Shown here: one piece after another, positions 46,535 to 59,276 of the stretch
How the letters are laid out: each line of letters begins with the position of its first letter
How positions within the stretch are numbered: the first letter of the stretch is position 1
Assembly (NCBI GenBank): GCA_036924285.1
Contig: JAYKYS010000002.1
Span: forward strand, 2,232,001-2,296,000
Length of the DNA: 64,000 nt
Reading direction: 5' to 3'
Source: Asterella californica
Lineage: Eukaryota > Streptophyta > Marchantiopsida > Marchantiales > Aytoniaceae
Program-made: the position numbers and the translations under genes
The notes under the pieces: model-generated
The model's database searches: none
Seen by the model: the letters and a program-made list of their open reading frames with translations, nothing else
Told to the model about the DNA's origin: nothing

Positions 46535-47120
46535 ATAAAATGATACTTGATGTCAATATGCTTGGTTCAGTCAAATTTGGTGGTGTCAACCAAGACAATA
46601 GCGCTTTGGTTGTCACAACGTACGAGTGTAGTTTTGTCATCTGGTAAGCCGATGTCGGAGATCATATATCATAGACAAATTCTTCTGATGTATACATGTA
46701 GAGTGTGATGTACTCGACCTCGATACTTGAGAGAACTATTGACTTCTGTTGCTTAGACCACCAACTAATTGCTCCATTTGCATAAATGAAATAGTTACTT
46801 GACGTTGAGCTTCTGGACTCGATGTCATCTCACCAGTCAGTATCACTATAACCACAAAGAGATCCGCATTAAGTGCTTATAGTCAAGGTGGTAGTGAAAT
46901 GTATCTTTTATGTACCAAAATGTCCACTTCATTGTTGTCACGTGGTTGGGTCCAAGATTATACATGTGTTGTGAAAGCAAGAAGAGGAGGCAGATCGTAC
47001 AAAGCACCTTCCAGCATTCATTCTGCTGGTCGAGGCTCTACTTAGATCTACGGTCTCATACAGAGAAAACCTCATCAAAGTCTTATAGCAAACGACCTCG
47101 TACGCGTTTGGAGAGTAGAC
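46535..47120 (-). pseudogene. Ty1/copia Pol remnant (reverse transcriptase start and RNase H)
   Basis: On the minus strand, a DFDEVFS motif from the start of copia reverse transcriptase lies near 47083-47063. RNase H signatures lie at 46868-46535: GYSDTDW, SRSSTSSNYFIYANGAISWW, a decayed LSSTEAEY (LSSIEVEYI), CDNQSAI and TKHIDIKYHF. Stops and a large internal deletion of reverse transcriptase show an old fragment. No LTRs were found. Confidence 0.8.
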
Positions 47121-50100
47121 TGACGAACACAAAGCATTTTCCATACACTAAAGAGTTTCAGTTTTGCGTTGTTGCGAACTATATACTCGAGGATCGAGTT
47201 TAGCGTATGAAGACTATAGACCTGTATAGAGTACTGAACAGAAATATTTTTTCACAACTTAGAGGTATACACTAGATTCCGAGTATATAGTCCAAGAGTT
47301 GCCTCTCTGATTTCACAGTGTACCAAGAATAGACCAGAGAGCTAAAATGAACACTGGATTGCTGTATGGCATATACTGGAAGCATGCAAGGACAACATAG
47401 CAAAAAGTGAAGTTGCACTGTGGAATATAGACTAAAAATGACCACTGTCAGACAATTTTACTCCAATCACGTTGAATTTCTACTTCTATCGAAAGCAAAA
47501 TAAAACGACTGCATTCCATTGAACTTCTCACCACTTTTCGACTCATGGGAGTGCACCTGACGGATTTACTACAAAGTGAATTTACACCAACTTGCTAAAG
47601 GGATCTGCATCGGCAGCCCTACGTCTAAACGTGATCGACGATTGGATCAAACCAAAAATAGCACACTTAATGCAAAAGTAATACGCCGCAAAAGACCATT
47701 TATTCAGGCTTGGATGAATATGCATGCTCAAAACCTAACGAATGTTGTGGAGTTATAGTTTTACGAGGAAAAACTGAAAAGATTATTTGTATGTTTTATG
47801 TATAGCATAAGTCACGAGAAGGAGTGATTTAGATCTGAGAAATCACGATTATGATCGTCGATTCCGCAACTAATGGATAAAAAAATTGAAGTCTAGACTG
47901 CTTACGAGGAGATCCAAAAGTTGAACTGTGTGTCTAGAAATGATATTTAAAAATCATTGTTTATCAAAATCACATCTAAAGATCATGATTTATCAACCAA
48001 TCGTGGTATATCAAATGTCCTACTTGATAATCCACTGGGGGATGATATAGGAGACTTAAAGTCACTCCAAATACAAAGGAGAAAAGACTTTATATTTCTA
48101 TGTAAATTATTCAATTCCGTGCATGATAGTACTCGATAATTGAATTTCAGCATGATATATCTGATTTAAATGTTTAAATGCAAAATAAGAGCTAGAGTTT
48201 ATTCTGCAATATAGTCATATTTCTTATCGAAAAGGACCAACATACATCATATTTCTGAATATGTAATTTATCTTAATAAATACTAATTTATTGTATTAAA
48301 AATAAACTATATATGTAGAATCGAACGTGGTTGACCAACAAAAGAGTGTTTCTATTAGCTTTGCAACCATGTTATAACTTGCATAAAGATGATATGCTAT
48401 AGATCTAAAACCATCATTGTATTATAACATCAAAGGGCTTGGGAAGATTGCTTAATATACTCGAAAGATCGAAAGCAACCAAGGGATCCAATGGCGCTAG
48501 TTTAGCAACTCACACCCTAGCTAAAGCTGAATTGTGTTGGTAAACTAGCGCCATTTTCAACTCATGGGAAGTCTTTGCTATCAACCAAAACTTTCGTGAT
48601 TCACTATTTCATGCTACATTGCACTTAAACATTAACTCGTTACTCGTTATCAATCTGAAACGCTTGCTAAGATATAAAATTACTTACTGGTCAATGATGG
48701 TATCCGCTCTATGGTTATCATCATGGATAATTTCAGAGATGACCAAACCTTTTTCCAGAAGCATGGATATTCATTTCTCCACGGCAGTGGTCTCTATCCT
48801 CCATGAGCTATCACAACAATAATTATTCTGCAAAAATATATAAATCTCTGGCACTTGGAACATATCCACACAAGATTCAAGAGAAATTTTGGTCTTAGAA
48901 TATATCCAATGTAGACCGAACATTCACATTTTGATAGTATTGCAAAGAGTTGATGTGAATCTGAATTATGTATTGATAAACAACAAAAACTAACACTTAG
49001 TCTTGAAACTGGAAAATGACTTGGACAATGGAGTTGGGCAGCCTCCTCCATGTGCAGAATGCACGATGGAAGAGGAAGAGCACATCGGGTGGAGAAAACC
49101 TCCTCTCAACCTCTCGCATGCTTCTCTTCAGAGGTTTGTCAAAAGAGAAAGAACAAGACGTGCAGGCGTTGCACTGTATCTGCATGCTGCCCAACTATAC
49201 TTACCAACTGCTCAGTGACCCGTCGAACAGCTGCCACAAATTCAAATTATGAAATGTCTCCTGTCCGACGTTTTCATTGACTGAAACTGTTATCACTCCT
49301 ACGCTTTTTCTGTTGGTCGAAAATCATCATTATTTTTGCTAAAATGTAGTGCTCACGAATCGCTTCCGATTGAGTCTAAGCTCACTGGAAATGGATACGA
49401 GACGGTGACAATATCCGGTTGCGCAGAATGTCTGGGTAGTCTAGATATACAGAACGATAAATGGACTTATCAGAAATGAAGAGATCTAGGTTATCCAGAT
49501 CCCTTATACTACGAGGGAGGTTTAATGTACGAATCTCTCTATGAGCATATTGATATGTTCACTCCTTCTAGATGACCATGTCAATACGTAACCACTTTAA
49601 CTCTTAATCAAACTCTAAGTTGATCCATCATTCATAATTTCACGGCAAAAAGCACTTGGAAGAATTTATTTTCCAAGCAGCACATGCCAAACAAGAACAA
49701 GAACCTACTTCACTACCCCTAAACTATATGTTGGAGTCAAGTTGCATTTGTACATATCCCTCATTGTTTCATTAGCAATCGTTATCCAAGTACAAGAGGC
49801 AAAGAAGACCACTCGTTTGAACAGCGCTATGTTTTTTCAATAATACACGGAGCTAGAGGATCTTGATTAAACTTCTATTGCATATGCAAGAGAATAGACA
49901 TATTGACTTTATGAAGAGAATAATTTATCACTTGCTTTTTTTAGATAGTTGCATATATCTAAAACGGACCACCACTCCTAAACTTAATATCGTACTTTGA
50001 AGAATTTCTCCATCGCTTTTGCGTTGTGCTCCGGCTTGCAACACAAGTTGAGATGCATATACGATTAGATAAAGTAAGCTAACATGGTAATATGCATTAT

Positions 50101-51111
50101 CAACAATGTGTCTCACATACACACGCCACCAATATAACAATAGTAACAAAGGATGATATACAACCAACACAGTAATAAATAAAGTAAGAATTACGTATTT
50201 CATATGCAAACACCAACAATAAAGCAATAAGAAATGACACCCCTGAGATCACCCGGACTAGCACTTCTTCATAGTTAGAGTTTGAAAATCGGTTGAGACT
50301 ATCGTCTCTCCGTAATTAAACTTCAAAAAATCGATCGATAACTTACAAAGGAACTTGAATACCTCATCCACAAAAATAGTTCAAGCTGGTACACTTTAAA
50401 TGAAACCCATAGTGAACCAGAGAATTGCTGACTAGTACCGCGAGGTAACCGAATGATTAAGGAGTTTCAAACATTAGGGTCCGTCATACACAGACGGATT
50501 CTGCGGTAAGGTCCATTGTGATACCATATGGATATCAAACGGATCGAGGCATTCATGATTACAAGAGTTCGTGCAGTAGATTTACAGAATTCTCATCCCG
50601 TCTTAAATGAACACAATTATTCAGACCATGGACTAAACGACTCAGTCCGTGATCGAACGACGGACATCTCCGACAAGTGCCCGTCGAACTAAATCGTGAA
50701 ATCCATCCCGGGTCACTACGGACAATCCCGTGACTCAGCACAGACCTATGTTTGAAACCCCCTAATGACCCCATCCATGAGAGTGAATCGGGCTTGGTTG
50801 ACAGACATGTCCGGACCGGTCCCGCAAGTACCTGCCGATTTCATTTGAGACGTCGAGAAACAACCTTTGGGATGTAGCACTGTTTTTTCATTTGTTTAGA
50901 ACCTGCTACCGGAATTACTTTAAAAGTTCATTCCAAATACAATAAGAAATTCATTTCAACTTTTAAAACCATTCTTTCTAACTAAATTCTCTGCATATTT
51001 GTGGGGAGTTTTAATTTTCCAAACATAGAATAAATAATACGCCGAAAATACTGTTTCTGAAACAGTATTCTCAAGTTAGAATAAGGTAGTAATCACACCT
51101 CGTTTTTCAAA
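47121..51111. other. AT-rich gene-poor DNA
   Basis: No gene supported. Contains the 15-bp inverted repeat at 48490-48555. Small frames (for example 49003-49280 in three overlapping frames, or 49928-50227 minus) have no motifs. Confidence 0.5.
48490..48555. repeat. 15-bp perfect inverted repeat with 36-base loop
   Basis: Arms 48490-48504 and 48541-48555 match 15 of 15. The loop contains a smaller AGCT-centred pairing. Could be a remnant of a short non-autonomous element or a locally generated palindrome; no target duplication is evident. Confidence 0.7.
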
Positions 51112-51247
51112 GCAGATTTTTCGTTTGACGCATATGAAATTTACAGTTGGGAATAAGCCTTTTCACCGCACAATAACCAAGCAGATTTTTCGTTTGACGC
51201 ATATGAAATTTACAGTTGGGAATAAGCCCTTTCACCGCACAATAACC
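51112..51247. repeat. 69-bp tandem duplication
   Basis: 51112-51180 and 51181-51247 are nearly identical, with one base changed in the middle (GCCTTTTC against GCCCTTTC). A recent slip or unequal exchange in non-coding DNA. Confidence 0.9.
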
Positions 51248-53480
51248 CGTTTGAATACTTGCAGGGATATAGGCCTTGTCGTATCCAAAATTTACATTTT
51301 AAAAAACGAGCTCTTGCAAGATAAGATATGGTAGACGAAAAATATTCTCACAACTTAGACGAGTTTACTCTCACGCTTTTGCATGCTAGGAATCCAAATC
51401 AGAGTCCCGAGAGTAACTGGATGCAATGACAACAGATTATCCTAACGAAAGAACACTTTGCACTAAACCCTTTTGTCAACATCAATAATCTATGTTAAAA
51501 AGCTGAATTACGGTTAGGTTACGACCTAACTCAGAAAAACCAGAATATTCTTATGGTAAGTTACAAGAGGGAAGTTAAGAATCATGAAAACTTCTAGGTT
51601 TGTGATTGAAAGAACTAGCAACCCGAATAACCATCCGTGATCTTGCGGATGCATATACCGTCCGGAAGTCGGCTTTGGTGGCATATATGCATTGGATGCA
51701 TATTTAGTTGTGGATCTTTATACTGGGTCCATTGCAGTACGAACAAGTAAACCAGAGATTTCCTTGACCGGTCTAGACCTCACAATGAAAGTCTTACTTG
51801 ATCAGATCTTTCTTAGAATTTCTTGTTTGATTAGATCCTTGATCTGGAATTGTCGATCAAGCAGATCATGTTACTTAGTCATGTCTATGCTTGCTTATCT
51901 TATTCACCTCTTCCATCTTCAGATGGAAGAGGTGAGCAAGCATCATTCATTTATTACCTTAACCCTTCCGACGGGAAGGGTTAGGTAATAAATGAAAGTA
52001 TTTAATTAATATACCGTTACTGTGAACTAGGCTCTCGCACTTGTACTTCCTGAAGCGCAAACTTCTGTACTCCACTTATGGTTTTTCTGATCACTCTTTC
52101 GCGTTTCCAAGAACATCTAACATTTAACATTTAATACTATTTGATACTTTTATAAAACTTAATCTAAAATATTCATATAACACTTATGTCATTTCTGGTA
52201 TCTTAAAGAGAGCAAAAGTACGGAAGTTCATTGTGGATGCTTATTTATTCATATATAAAACTAAAATTACTTCCCATGAAGAGCAGTGATCCGAAGAAAA
52301 ATCTAAGAAAATTAATTTTAAAATGACTAGTTGACTTGTTTCTATGTAGCATTGTCGTTTTTGCTAACACTCATTGCTAACTGGATCGTCTTTCCTGCTG
52401 AGACTCATTGCTAACTGGAAAAAATGACCTGTACGACTGACAACTCCAGGTTAAAAGTTTGATTCTTACTTCAGATAAAAAATCTAATCAAATAAAAAAT
52501 TATAAGAAGGGTACGATCAAGTCCAAGATACTTTCTAAATGTCTTATCAAGTAAATTTCTGCAAGCAAACACCAGATGTATGAAAATTATTACCGTAGAT
52601 ATATCCGTCTTACATTCGTACTGGACATGCTACTTAAACTAAACTCCATCAATTGAGCAGGGTATTGTCCTGGATCGAGCGATTAATCCGGATCTGAACC
52701 AATTCCTTTTTCGGGTGGCACAGCCGCTCCATCCACCTTCCCCGTATCCACCTCCTCCATCAGTTAACCATTAATAAGATAAGATACAGTACTCCTCCAC
52801 CCGTAAGAGCCTGATCAAGGAAAAACCATGGCGAAACGACCTGATCAAGTCTATACCTTATCAATAGACGAAAGAAGACAGTCAGTTTCAGGCGCTCAGG
52901 TTTCATTTTCTTTTTTCTTTTCACCAACAGTAACTAAACCACAGAAAGCAAATTCTGCTTTCATTTCTGTTGTACTCCCTAGTGATGACACATATTTCCA
53001 CTCGACAGTAACAAAAGGAATTTTAATCATTTCCATGTTTTACCTCTACCCAGTGCGCCTCTTGTGTTTTACTCCCAAATATTTACTAAATGGACTTTCC
53101 CTGTACCTTGTGGTTCAACATCCGTCAGGAATACTCCCGACGACCACATTGCCCAATGTAAGCATTACAATATAAGATACAATCACGATTTCTATCTCAA
53201 CACAACATGCCGTATAAACAAGCTGCATGATCCAGCCATTCGAGACCAACTTGAACACTGCTTGCAGACGGAGCATTCTCGATAGAAACTTGAATTCCTT
53301 TGCACTGAATGAACTATTCGATTCATAAGCGATATACGTTCCGTAATTTGGTACTTCCACATTCACACTTTGTGTGAGAGCTGGCCCGGGGTAACTTTTG
53401 CTATCATGTACAGGAACTTGGAGTTCGCCAGCTGTAGATTACATCATAACTATATATCCAGATGAACTTCAGTGAACGCT
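51248..53480. other. Intergenic, AT-rich, downstream of malate dehydrogenase
   Basis: Apart from the double hairpin at 51888-51994, no feature is supported. Plus-strand frames at 51692-51988 and 52828-53175 lack motifs. The right end probably holds the malate dehydrogenase 3' UTR. Confidence 0.5.
51888..51994. repeat. Double hairpin, copy 2
   Basis: Hairpin 1 (51905-51934) has a perfect 14-bp stem (CACCTCTTCCATCT and complement) with a 2-base loop, enlarged by ATGCTTGCT/AGCAAGCAT outside. Hairpin 2 (51948-51994) has a 21-bp stem with one bulge and the apex CTTCCGACGGGAAGGGTTA. It shares with copy 1 (1046-1124) the TTATTCAC lead-in, the order and the hairpin 2 apex, while the remaining stem sequences differ yet still pair. 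Confidence 0.75.
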
Positions 53481-55999
53481 CTACTTTGTTGCCTTGTGTA
53501 CAAAATTGATACCCTTATCAATGCTGTCTTTCAGCTCAGCCTTCAACTTTACCAATCCTTGTCTGCACACCGACCAACAAATGCCACACATGGCCAAGCT
53601 TCTTTTCAATAGCAGTACGGTGATATCAAACGACTATCAATCATTACAGTCGAAGCGGAAACAGAGTAAAATTTATCATACACCGTTTATCACGTTACCA
53701 GTTACGCATCTTACCTTTCATACTCGTTCAATGGACCCAATGGAAAGATCTCGTCTATTCCGTTACGTCCCAACCTCACTTTGGAGGCGAAGAAAGGCAG
53801 CTCCGTTACCTGTACACCATAAATACAAGTATATTATCGATAAGACTACAAGGCCATCCAAATCATTCTAAATCAACCGACTGTCCTAGTCGAGATCCTG
53901 CTGAGGTTGCAGTGGAGCATAATTATCGTAACCTCAACATACCTCTGAGGCGACAAAAGCGCACTCTATGACACCACTTTCACCTCTCATGGCCCGCAAA
54001 ACGGCTTCTGCGAATTTGGCTGCAGCGTAGGCCTGCAATTTAGGCACGTAGCTGACGTAAGCGGAATGCCAAACGTTAATAACTCGCTTTCAACACTAAA
54101 TTAGAACAAGTCTTCCTATCGGACAACGACGACCAAGACCAAGAAACAAGAAAACTAAATCGCATTACGGAGAGCATACCATGGAAAGAGTTGCAGATCC
54201 TGAGCCTGCCTTAGCCTGAAGAAACAGTGAATTAAATAAGTATACGAGGGTCGAAACGGAACTTTAACGTAACTCCAAATAAAAAACGAACCCAGTTCCC
54301 CCCAGAAGAACCAAGCGTAATTACATACCTCGACAACTTCTGTTCCACCATTTTGAATTCGGTTTGTAAGGTAATCCACCTCTTCCTTGGAGAATGAAAA
54401 CGGAGGGGTGACCTGATGAGCAAGGAAAATCAAGGTCCTCGAGGTTAATACGAGTAAAAAGAAGGACACAGATTCTTCAACACAGAAAGTCTTCCAAGTT
54501 CAACTCTGCGATACGTTTTAAGTACCACGGCACGACAATTGAAAAGCCATTGATCTTTGCATAAAACAGTCCGAACCAAAGTTAAAGACCTGGGAGAGAA
54601 TTGGCAAAATAGTGATTCCTGCATGTCCTCCGTATACTGGTACTCTTACTTCCTTGGGATCAACATTAATCACTTCAGCCTGCATTTAAGTTGCCAAGAG
54701 AATGAGAACGTGGTTAACATGACCCCAACTAAAGTAAGCCCCGTGATACGTAGGCTCCTGGCATCTGTCTTAACAGTAGATTACACAGCTTACGTATGCT
54801 GCCAGCGAATTTGCGTTACAGAAGAACAACATCACCCCAGTCGGCCTCTGTTGGAGATGAGTATCAACGGAAACTACTTGGAAGCTGAAGAGCGCATAAA
54901 ACCAACTGGCGATGTCACGGGTCAGATTATCTACTTGGCTTACCACAAATGTGTTGGCTCGTACAACATCCAACGTGGTCACCCCAAACAACTTCTTAGG
55001 ATCATAAACACCTGCTTTCTTCAAAACCTCCGCAGCTATGGGTACGGTCGAGTTTACAGGATTGCTGATAACAGCCACTATTGCCCTGGGACAGCTCTTG
55101 ACAACACCTTCAATAAGAGTCTTAACAATTCCAGCATTAATATTGAAAAGATCATCCCTTGTCATTCCAGGTTTTCGCGGTACTCCGGCTGGGATGATAA
55201 CCAAGTCAGCACCGTCAAGTGCTGCATTCAACTGCGCTTGTCCCATAAAGCCACGAACTACAGCAGTGGTGTCTGTATGGCTGATATCGGCGGTGACTCC
55301 AGGAGTGTTGACAACATCGTACAAATGCAGAGTTGAAACGAGAGGGTTCAGCTTCAGAAGTAGTGCCAGAGGCTGTCCGATACCACCGCAAGCTCCAAGC
55401 AACGCCACCTTGAAGCCTGCTGATGCTCCTTTCGCCCTTGTACACTCTCTCCATATGGACGACTCCTCCGTTCTCTGCCACAGATCAAATCCTTGATTAC
55501 AACATCCTCTGCTGTTCTCGAAGCTAAAACTACACAGGCTAATCAGCGTGGTAATTCTTCAACTGGGGCCTTTAATGTCCTCAAATTCGACAGCCTTCGT
55601 CCTAACATACCACCTGAACAAAGTGATACGCCGAAAGACAAAGTAATTCAAGGAGTAGCCATCAGTCCCTACGTGCTCATTCACAAGACATACTGCCTAC
55701 AACGCTAACGCTACAGAGCCTCCACAGCAAATTGGGGAAAAACCATTCCACACGCTTGCCAAACGCCATAAACGGATCAAACGGGACATGCAGAAAATCA
55801 CCTACGCATGAAGCTGCATCCGACATACAAAGGACAAAGCAATCAATCGCATCACACATCAAGCGAATTTCAAACCAAAGTCGACAACTCAAAAGACCTC
55901 CAGAACTGGACAACTTTCACGCATACAAAGGCATAATCTACCCACCACAGGCCGCATGTGACTGGCGATGCGAGCGAGTCGAGCATTTCCGATCTCCAT
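53481..55999 (-). CDS. PMDH: NAD-dependent malate dehydrogenase, peroxisomal/glyoxysomal
   Basis: Interconverts malate and oxaloacetate with NAD in peroxisomes, supporting beta-oxidation, the glyoxylate cycle and photorespiration. Eight exons on the minus strand: 55999-55946, 55474-54944, 54679-54590, 54412-54329, 54215-54180, 54032-53943, 53809-53715, 53562-53481, joining to 353 aa. Motifs: [10 protein letters not shown] (NAD site), [10 protein letters not shown] and NPVNST (substrate and cofactor), [25 protein letters not shown] (catalytic His). Exon 1 encodes a PTS2-type presequence, RLARIASHM (residues 7-15), with Met where Leu is usual at the last position. A cysteine at residue 29 (WREC) fits the plant presequence cleavage site. 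The start was fixed by this exon, whose donor joins exon 2 in phase. Confidence 0.93.
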
Positions 56000-56450
56000 T
56001 GCTATGACTGAGAGAAACTCACTTTCCCCCGCGGTTTGCTGACGCAGAATTCTCCAATTCCTGCTCTAGAAGGAAGCTAGCACAGATAACATTTCCTATC
56101 TTCTGGTGTCTCTGCGGTTTCTGAGTATTGCGTTCTTGGTCGTGCCCGCGGAGCCAAGTAGGATGGATGGCGGAGCTTGCGGTCGAGAATCTGATGAGGC
56201 AGAGAAATACTTTATACTTCCTTCACCGGATCTTAATCCTTCCGTCGCACATTCATCCCCTTCTCCTCGCTTTGTCGCGCTATCTGTCAACTAACACACT
56301 TGAGGCTCTTGTCTTGTCCTTTCCTAGAGCTCTACTGGTTCTCCCCTCCTTCCCTTCTTCCTCCTCTCCCCTCCCCTCGCCTCGCCTCGCCTCTTTCATG
56401 CACCGCACGCTTCCCTTTTGCAGATTAAACCCGGGTTAAGATTACTCTCT
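56000..56450. other. Malate dehydrogenase upstream region with pyrimidine-rich tract
   Basis: Probable minus-strand promoter and leader. A strongly pyrimidine-rich stretch lies at about 56320-56400. A plus-strand frame starting at ATG 56162 is short, has no motif and is not called. Confidence 0.4.
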
Positions 56451-57000
56451 ACTCGTCCCCACTCCCGGTTGAAACTTTCCGTCTCACCACCCTATCCTTA
56501 TCTTCGTCTGCCGCCACTTTTCTCGCTTATCTGGCGCTGACCTCTATCTCGGTTCCAATACTAGCGTTGCTGGAATCGCCCCCACTATCTTTATCAAGCG
56601 AAGTGGTTTCTAGATCCGTACCTCCCGCTAGTGGATTCTTGTCCTTTTACGTAAACGTAGGCTCCAACTCTTGCGGACTTTATTCCGGGAGCCTATCCTC
56701 TCGTTGCGTTCACAGTAGGGCTACTACGGTTTGGCTTATCTGCTTCTTCCCTTCCGCTTTACGAAAGTCCTAACTTTGTGGACTTTCTTTTTTTTCACGT
56801 CGTAAGTTTTGGAGTAAATCGACTATGGCTTCTGAACTGTAGCGGTCCGCACTCATCCTCTCTCCTTTCACTATCGTTTACCCAGAACGAGGGTAAACCG
56901 GGCGAAACTCCTTTGCGTGTTAAAGCCCAAGTGCGCCTGTAAATATGCCTGGTAACCAGGAGGAATTCATTTATGCGAGTGGGCGGTTAGCGAACAAAAT
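56451..57000. other. Hairpin-dense segment of unknown origin
   Basis: Four perfect stems in about 300 bp: TAGGCTCC/GGAGCCTA (56658-56695), GAAAGTCC/GGACTTTC (56763-56787), GTTTACCC/GGGTAAAC (56876-56898) and CCTGG/CCAGG (56948-56960). The base style differs from the AT-rich DNA to the right. An organellar (mitochondrial intergenic) insertion or a structured non-coding RNA are possibilities. No gene motif seen. Confidence 0.4.
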
Positions 57001-57829
57001 AATTAAACCGTTATATCCAATACACTTTTATTGATAGAATTTGCTTGTGATAACAGAATCAATTAACTAAAAATTTAAATCAAAGCTCTCTTAGAGTTCA
57101 ACACAATATGATTCATTTCACTTAACTATTGAATATCTATTGAGAACACTAGAATAACGCTTAGTCGGGTTTTTGGAACAAACTGATATTTTTTCTTTTA
57201 ACATAAAGTACATTGGAATAAAAAGTTTATTTCTTTTTTTTATATCTGCAACTGAGGTCTAATATAATAAGGACCTGTCAGAATAAGCATCTATAATGTA
57301 TATTGCTTTGTTTGAATATATTTTATATAATCCACATCATACTCAAGACTCAATCCGTGCATGCGCAGTAGCGTTTGGATACAAAAAGTCCCACGGAGAA
57401 AAAGAGACCTAACTCACTTTTTACTTAACACAAAAAAGTAAAAATCATATTTCAGAAAGCTCTCGCTTAGAAGGTATGGTGTCCAGTATGATGTATTAAG
57501 AAATACATGTGAACACACCATTCCCTTAGAATCTTTTGGAACTCATACAAACTCATACAAACTAATAAAACTATTGATATTAACTTGTTACTTCCAAGAA
57601 CAAAATAAAATGTTATTTCCTTGTCGTATGAATTTATATATTTTTATTCTCATTTTTCTAGTCTAATATTGAGATTCTTTGTTTTTTTTGAACTGAGAAC
57701 TTGATCTACATGATATTTTGTTTGGTTGCTCCTTAAGCTCAATAGATATCTTTGTCATTCTTCTCTGCTTGTCATTTGTATCGTACGTTTGTGTATATCT
57801 CTTGATACATGAACTTCCACCCCATAACT
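57001..57829. other. AT-rich intergenic DNA
   Basis: No gene or repeat of note. The tandem ACTCATACAA near 57541 is a minor slip. Confidence 0.5.
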
Positions 57830-59213
57830 TTTATCTCTGTGCTAAATTGGAAACCCATAGCGTCCTCCACCTGCTCCTCCATTCTAGTTCATCGTTAGTC
57901 CTTTGTCATTTCCTGTTGAGCTCCTCTGTGCAACTCTCTTGATCTTCAATCCTCTGGTAGAATTCCGTTGTGCTCAACATGAAACCACACCACTCCGACT
58001 GGTTGACCCATCTCCAGCCCTTAGTGTGTGCTAGTTCTCTCTTTTCTGGCAGTCTGTCTCCAAGAATCTCATGTAGATACATATGCAGCGAGCTGCCGCT
58101 CTTTCTTGCATTTTCGTTCAGTCTTCTTGCTACATACTTGTTGTGGAGTGCAGCTCTCCGTTGGTAGATGATCGAGTTAGTAGTGATCCTGAGATCTCTC
58201 AAGGCATCCATTACTATCTTCGTGCTAGGAGCTCCAGTTTCATTAGTCCTGTAAGACCAGTTTAATGTAGTCTCGTAGAGTGATATTGCCTGGTATCCTA
58301 ATCCTCTTAGGAGATCACACTAAGTGATGATGAACGGTTTTCCAGACCTTGTTCAGTGCATCAGCAAATTCTGCTCCTCTAGTATGTAGATCTTGAGTAA
58401 GAACAAGATCCTGTATCGTATACTCCCTTCTTACGATGTTTTGATCAAAGCCAGCTCTTGCTTGTAGAACGAAGGCACTGAAACACTTGCACCAGCCCTG
58501 GTCCCATTCTTCGAGGACTTATCTCATCTTTCTGCACAGTAACTCTTTCTCTTGTGTCTTCAGGTCTTTGAAGCCCAGTCCGCCCTTCATTTTGCATCTG
58601 CACATCTTTCCCCAAGCTACTAAGGTAGTCTTTGTCTTACCTTCAGCATTTGTGCCCGACAAGAACTCCTTGCAGATTTGATCGATTTCTTTGGCTGCTC
58701 TGTCCGTTAGTCCGATTATTGACATAAAGGACACATGCATCGCCCTAAGAACATGTTTTACGAGAACGACACGTGCTTCAAAAGAGAGATACTCTCCCTT
58801 CCAATCCTACGTCTTTTTGTAGAGCCTGTCAATGCAATACTGTAGTTTTTGGTGCTTCGTGATATCTTGACCTATTGGAGTCCCAGATGTCTGTATACCT
58901 CCTTCCTTTTGTAAACCAGGCATCCGGTACCTGAAAACCACATATGGCAGTAAGTGCTCTCCATCAACATAGCACTCGACTTTTCAATATTAAGTTTGGC
59001 CTCGGATCCATCTTCAAATACCTTGATGCACTCACGTAGGACACCGAAAGATGCTTCGTCCAATTCCATAAACGCTCCGATATCATCTGCGAATAGTGAG
59101 TAGTCAGCTCTCACTTCTCCAAAGATCAGACCACGAATCCTCCTCTCGTTATATGTCAGATCCAGCTCCTCCATCAAAGACTGCGTAGCGATCGCGAATA
59201 AGATCGCGATCAA
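57830..59213 (-). pseudogene. L1-like LINE fragment (3' half of ORF2)
   Basis: Read right to left: the end of reverse transcriptase (AILFAIATQSLMEELDL, YSLFADDIGAF, SEAKLNIEKSSAM), connector (RKEVYRHLGL, DRAAKEIDQICKEFL, AEGKTKTTLVAWGKMC), then the region before zf-RVT (LRITTNSIIYQRRAALH, LPEKRELAHTKGWRW). It is clearly homologous to the plus-strand LINE at 59277-63102 but well diverged. The 5' end is cut inside reverse transcriptase at about 59213 and the 3' end before zf-RVT. Many frameshifts and stops. Confidence 0.85.
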
Positions 59214-59250
59214 GTTTGTGTTCTTGCCTTACAAGAACACAAGCTTGATC
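59190..59250. repeat. Two overlapping hairpins at the junction of opposed LINEs
   Basis: GATCGCG/CGCGATC (59190-59211) overlaps a 19-bp stem, 18 matched (59208-59226 with 59232-59250), loop CCTTA. It lies exactly where the minus-strand LINE is truncated and about 30 bp before the plus-strand LINE begins. Confidence 0.8.
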
Positions 59251-59276
59251 AATTCAAACTTACTAGTCTAGATAGT

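Noticed and set aside
54404..54430. CTGATGAG followed by GGAAAA, resembling a hammerhead ribozyme core
   Set aside because: Falls in the acceptor of malate dehydrogenase exon 4; helix II and the CGAAAC side of the core are absent.
54557..55336. 259-codon plus-strand frame
   Set aside because: Lies antisense to malate dehydrogenase exons 2 and 3, whose protein matches the family throughout. It is a shadow frame.
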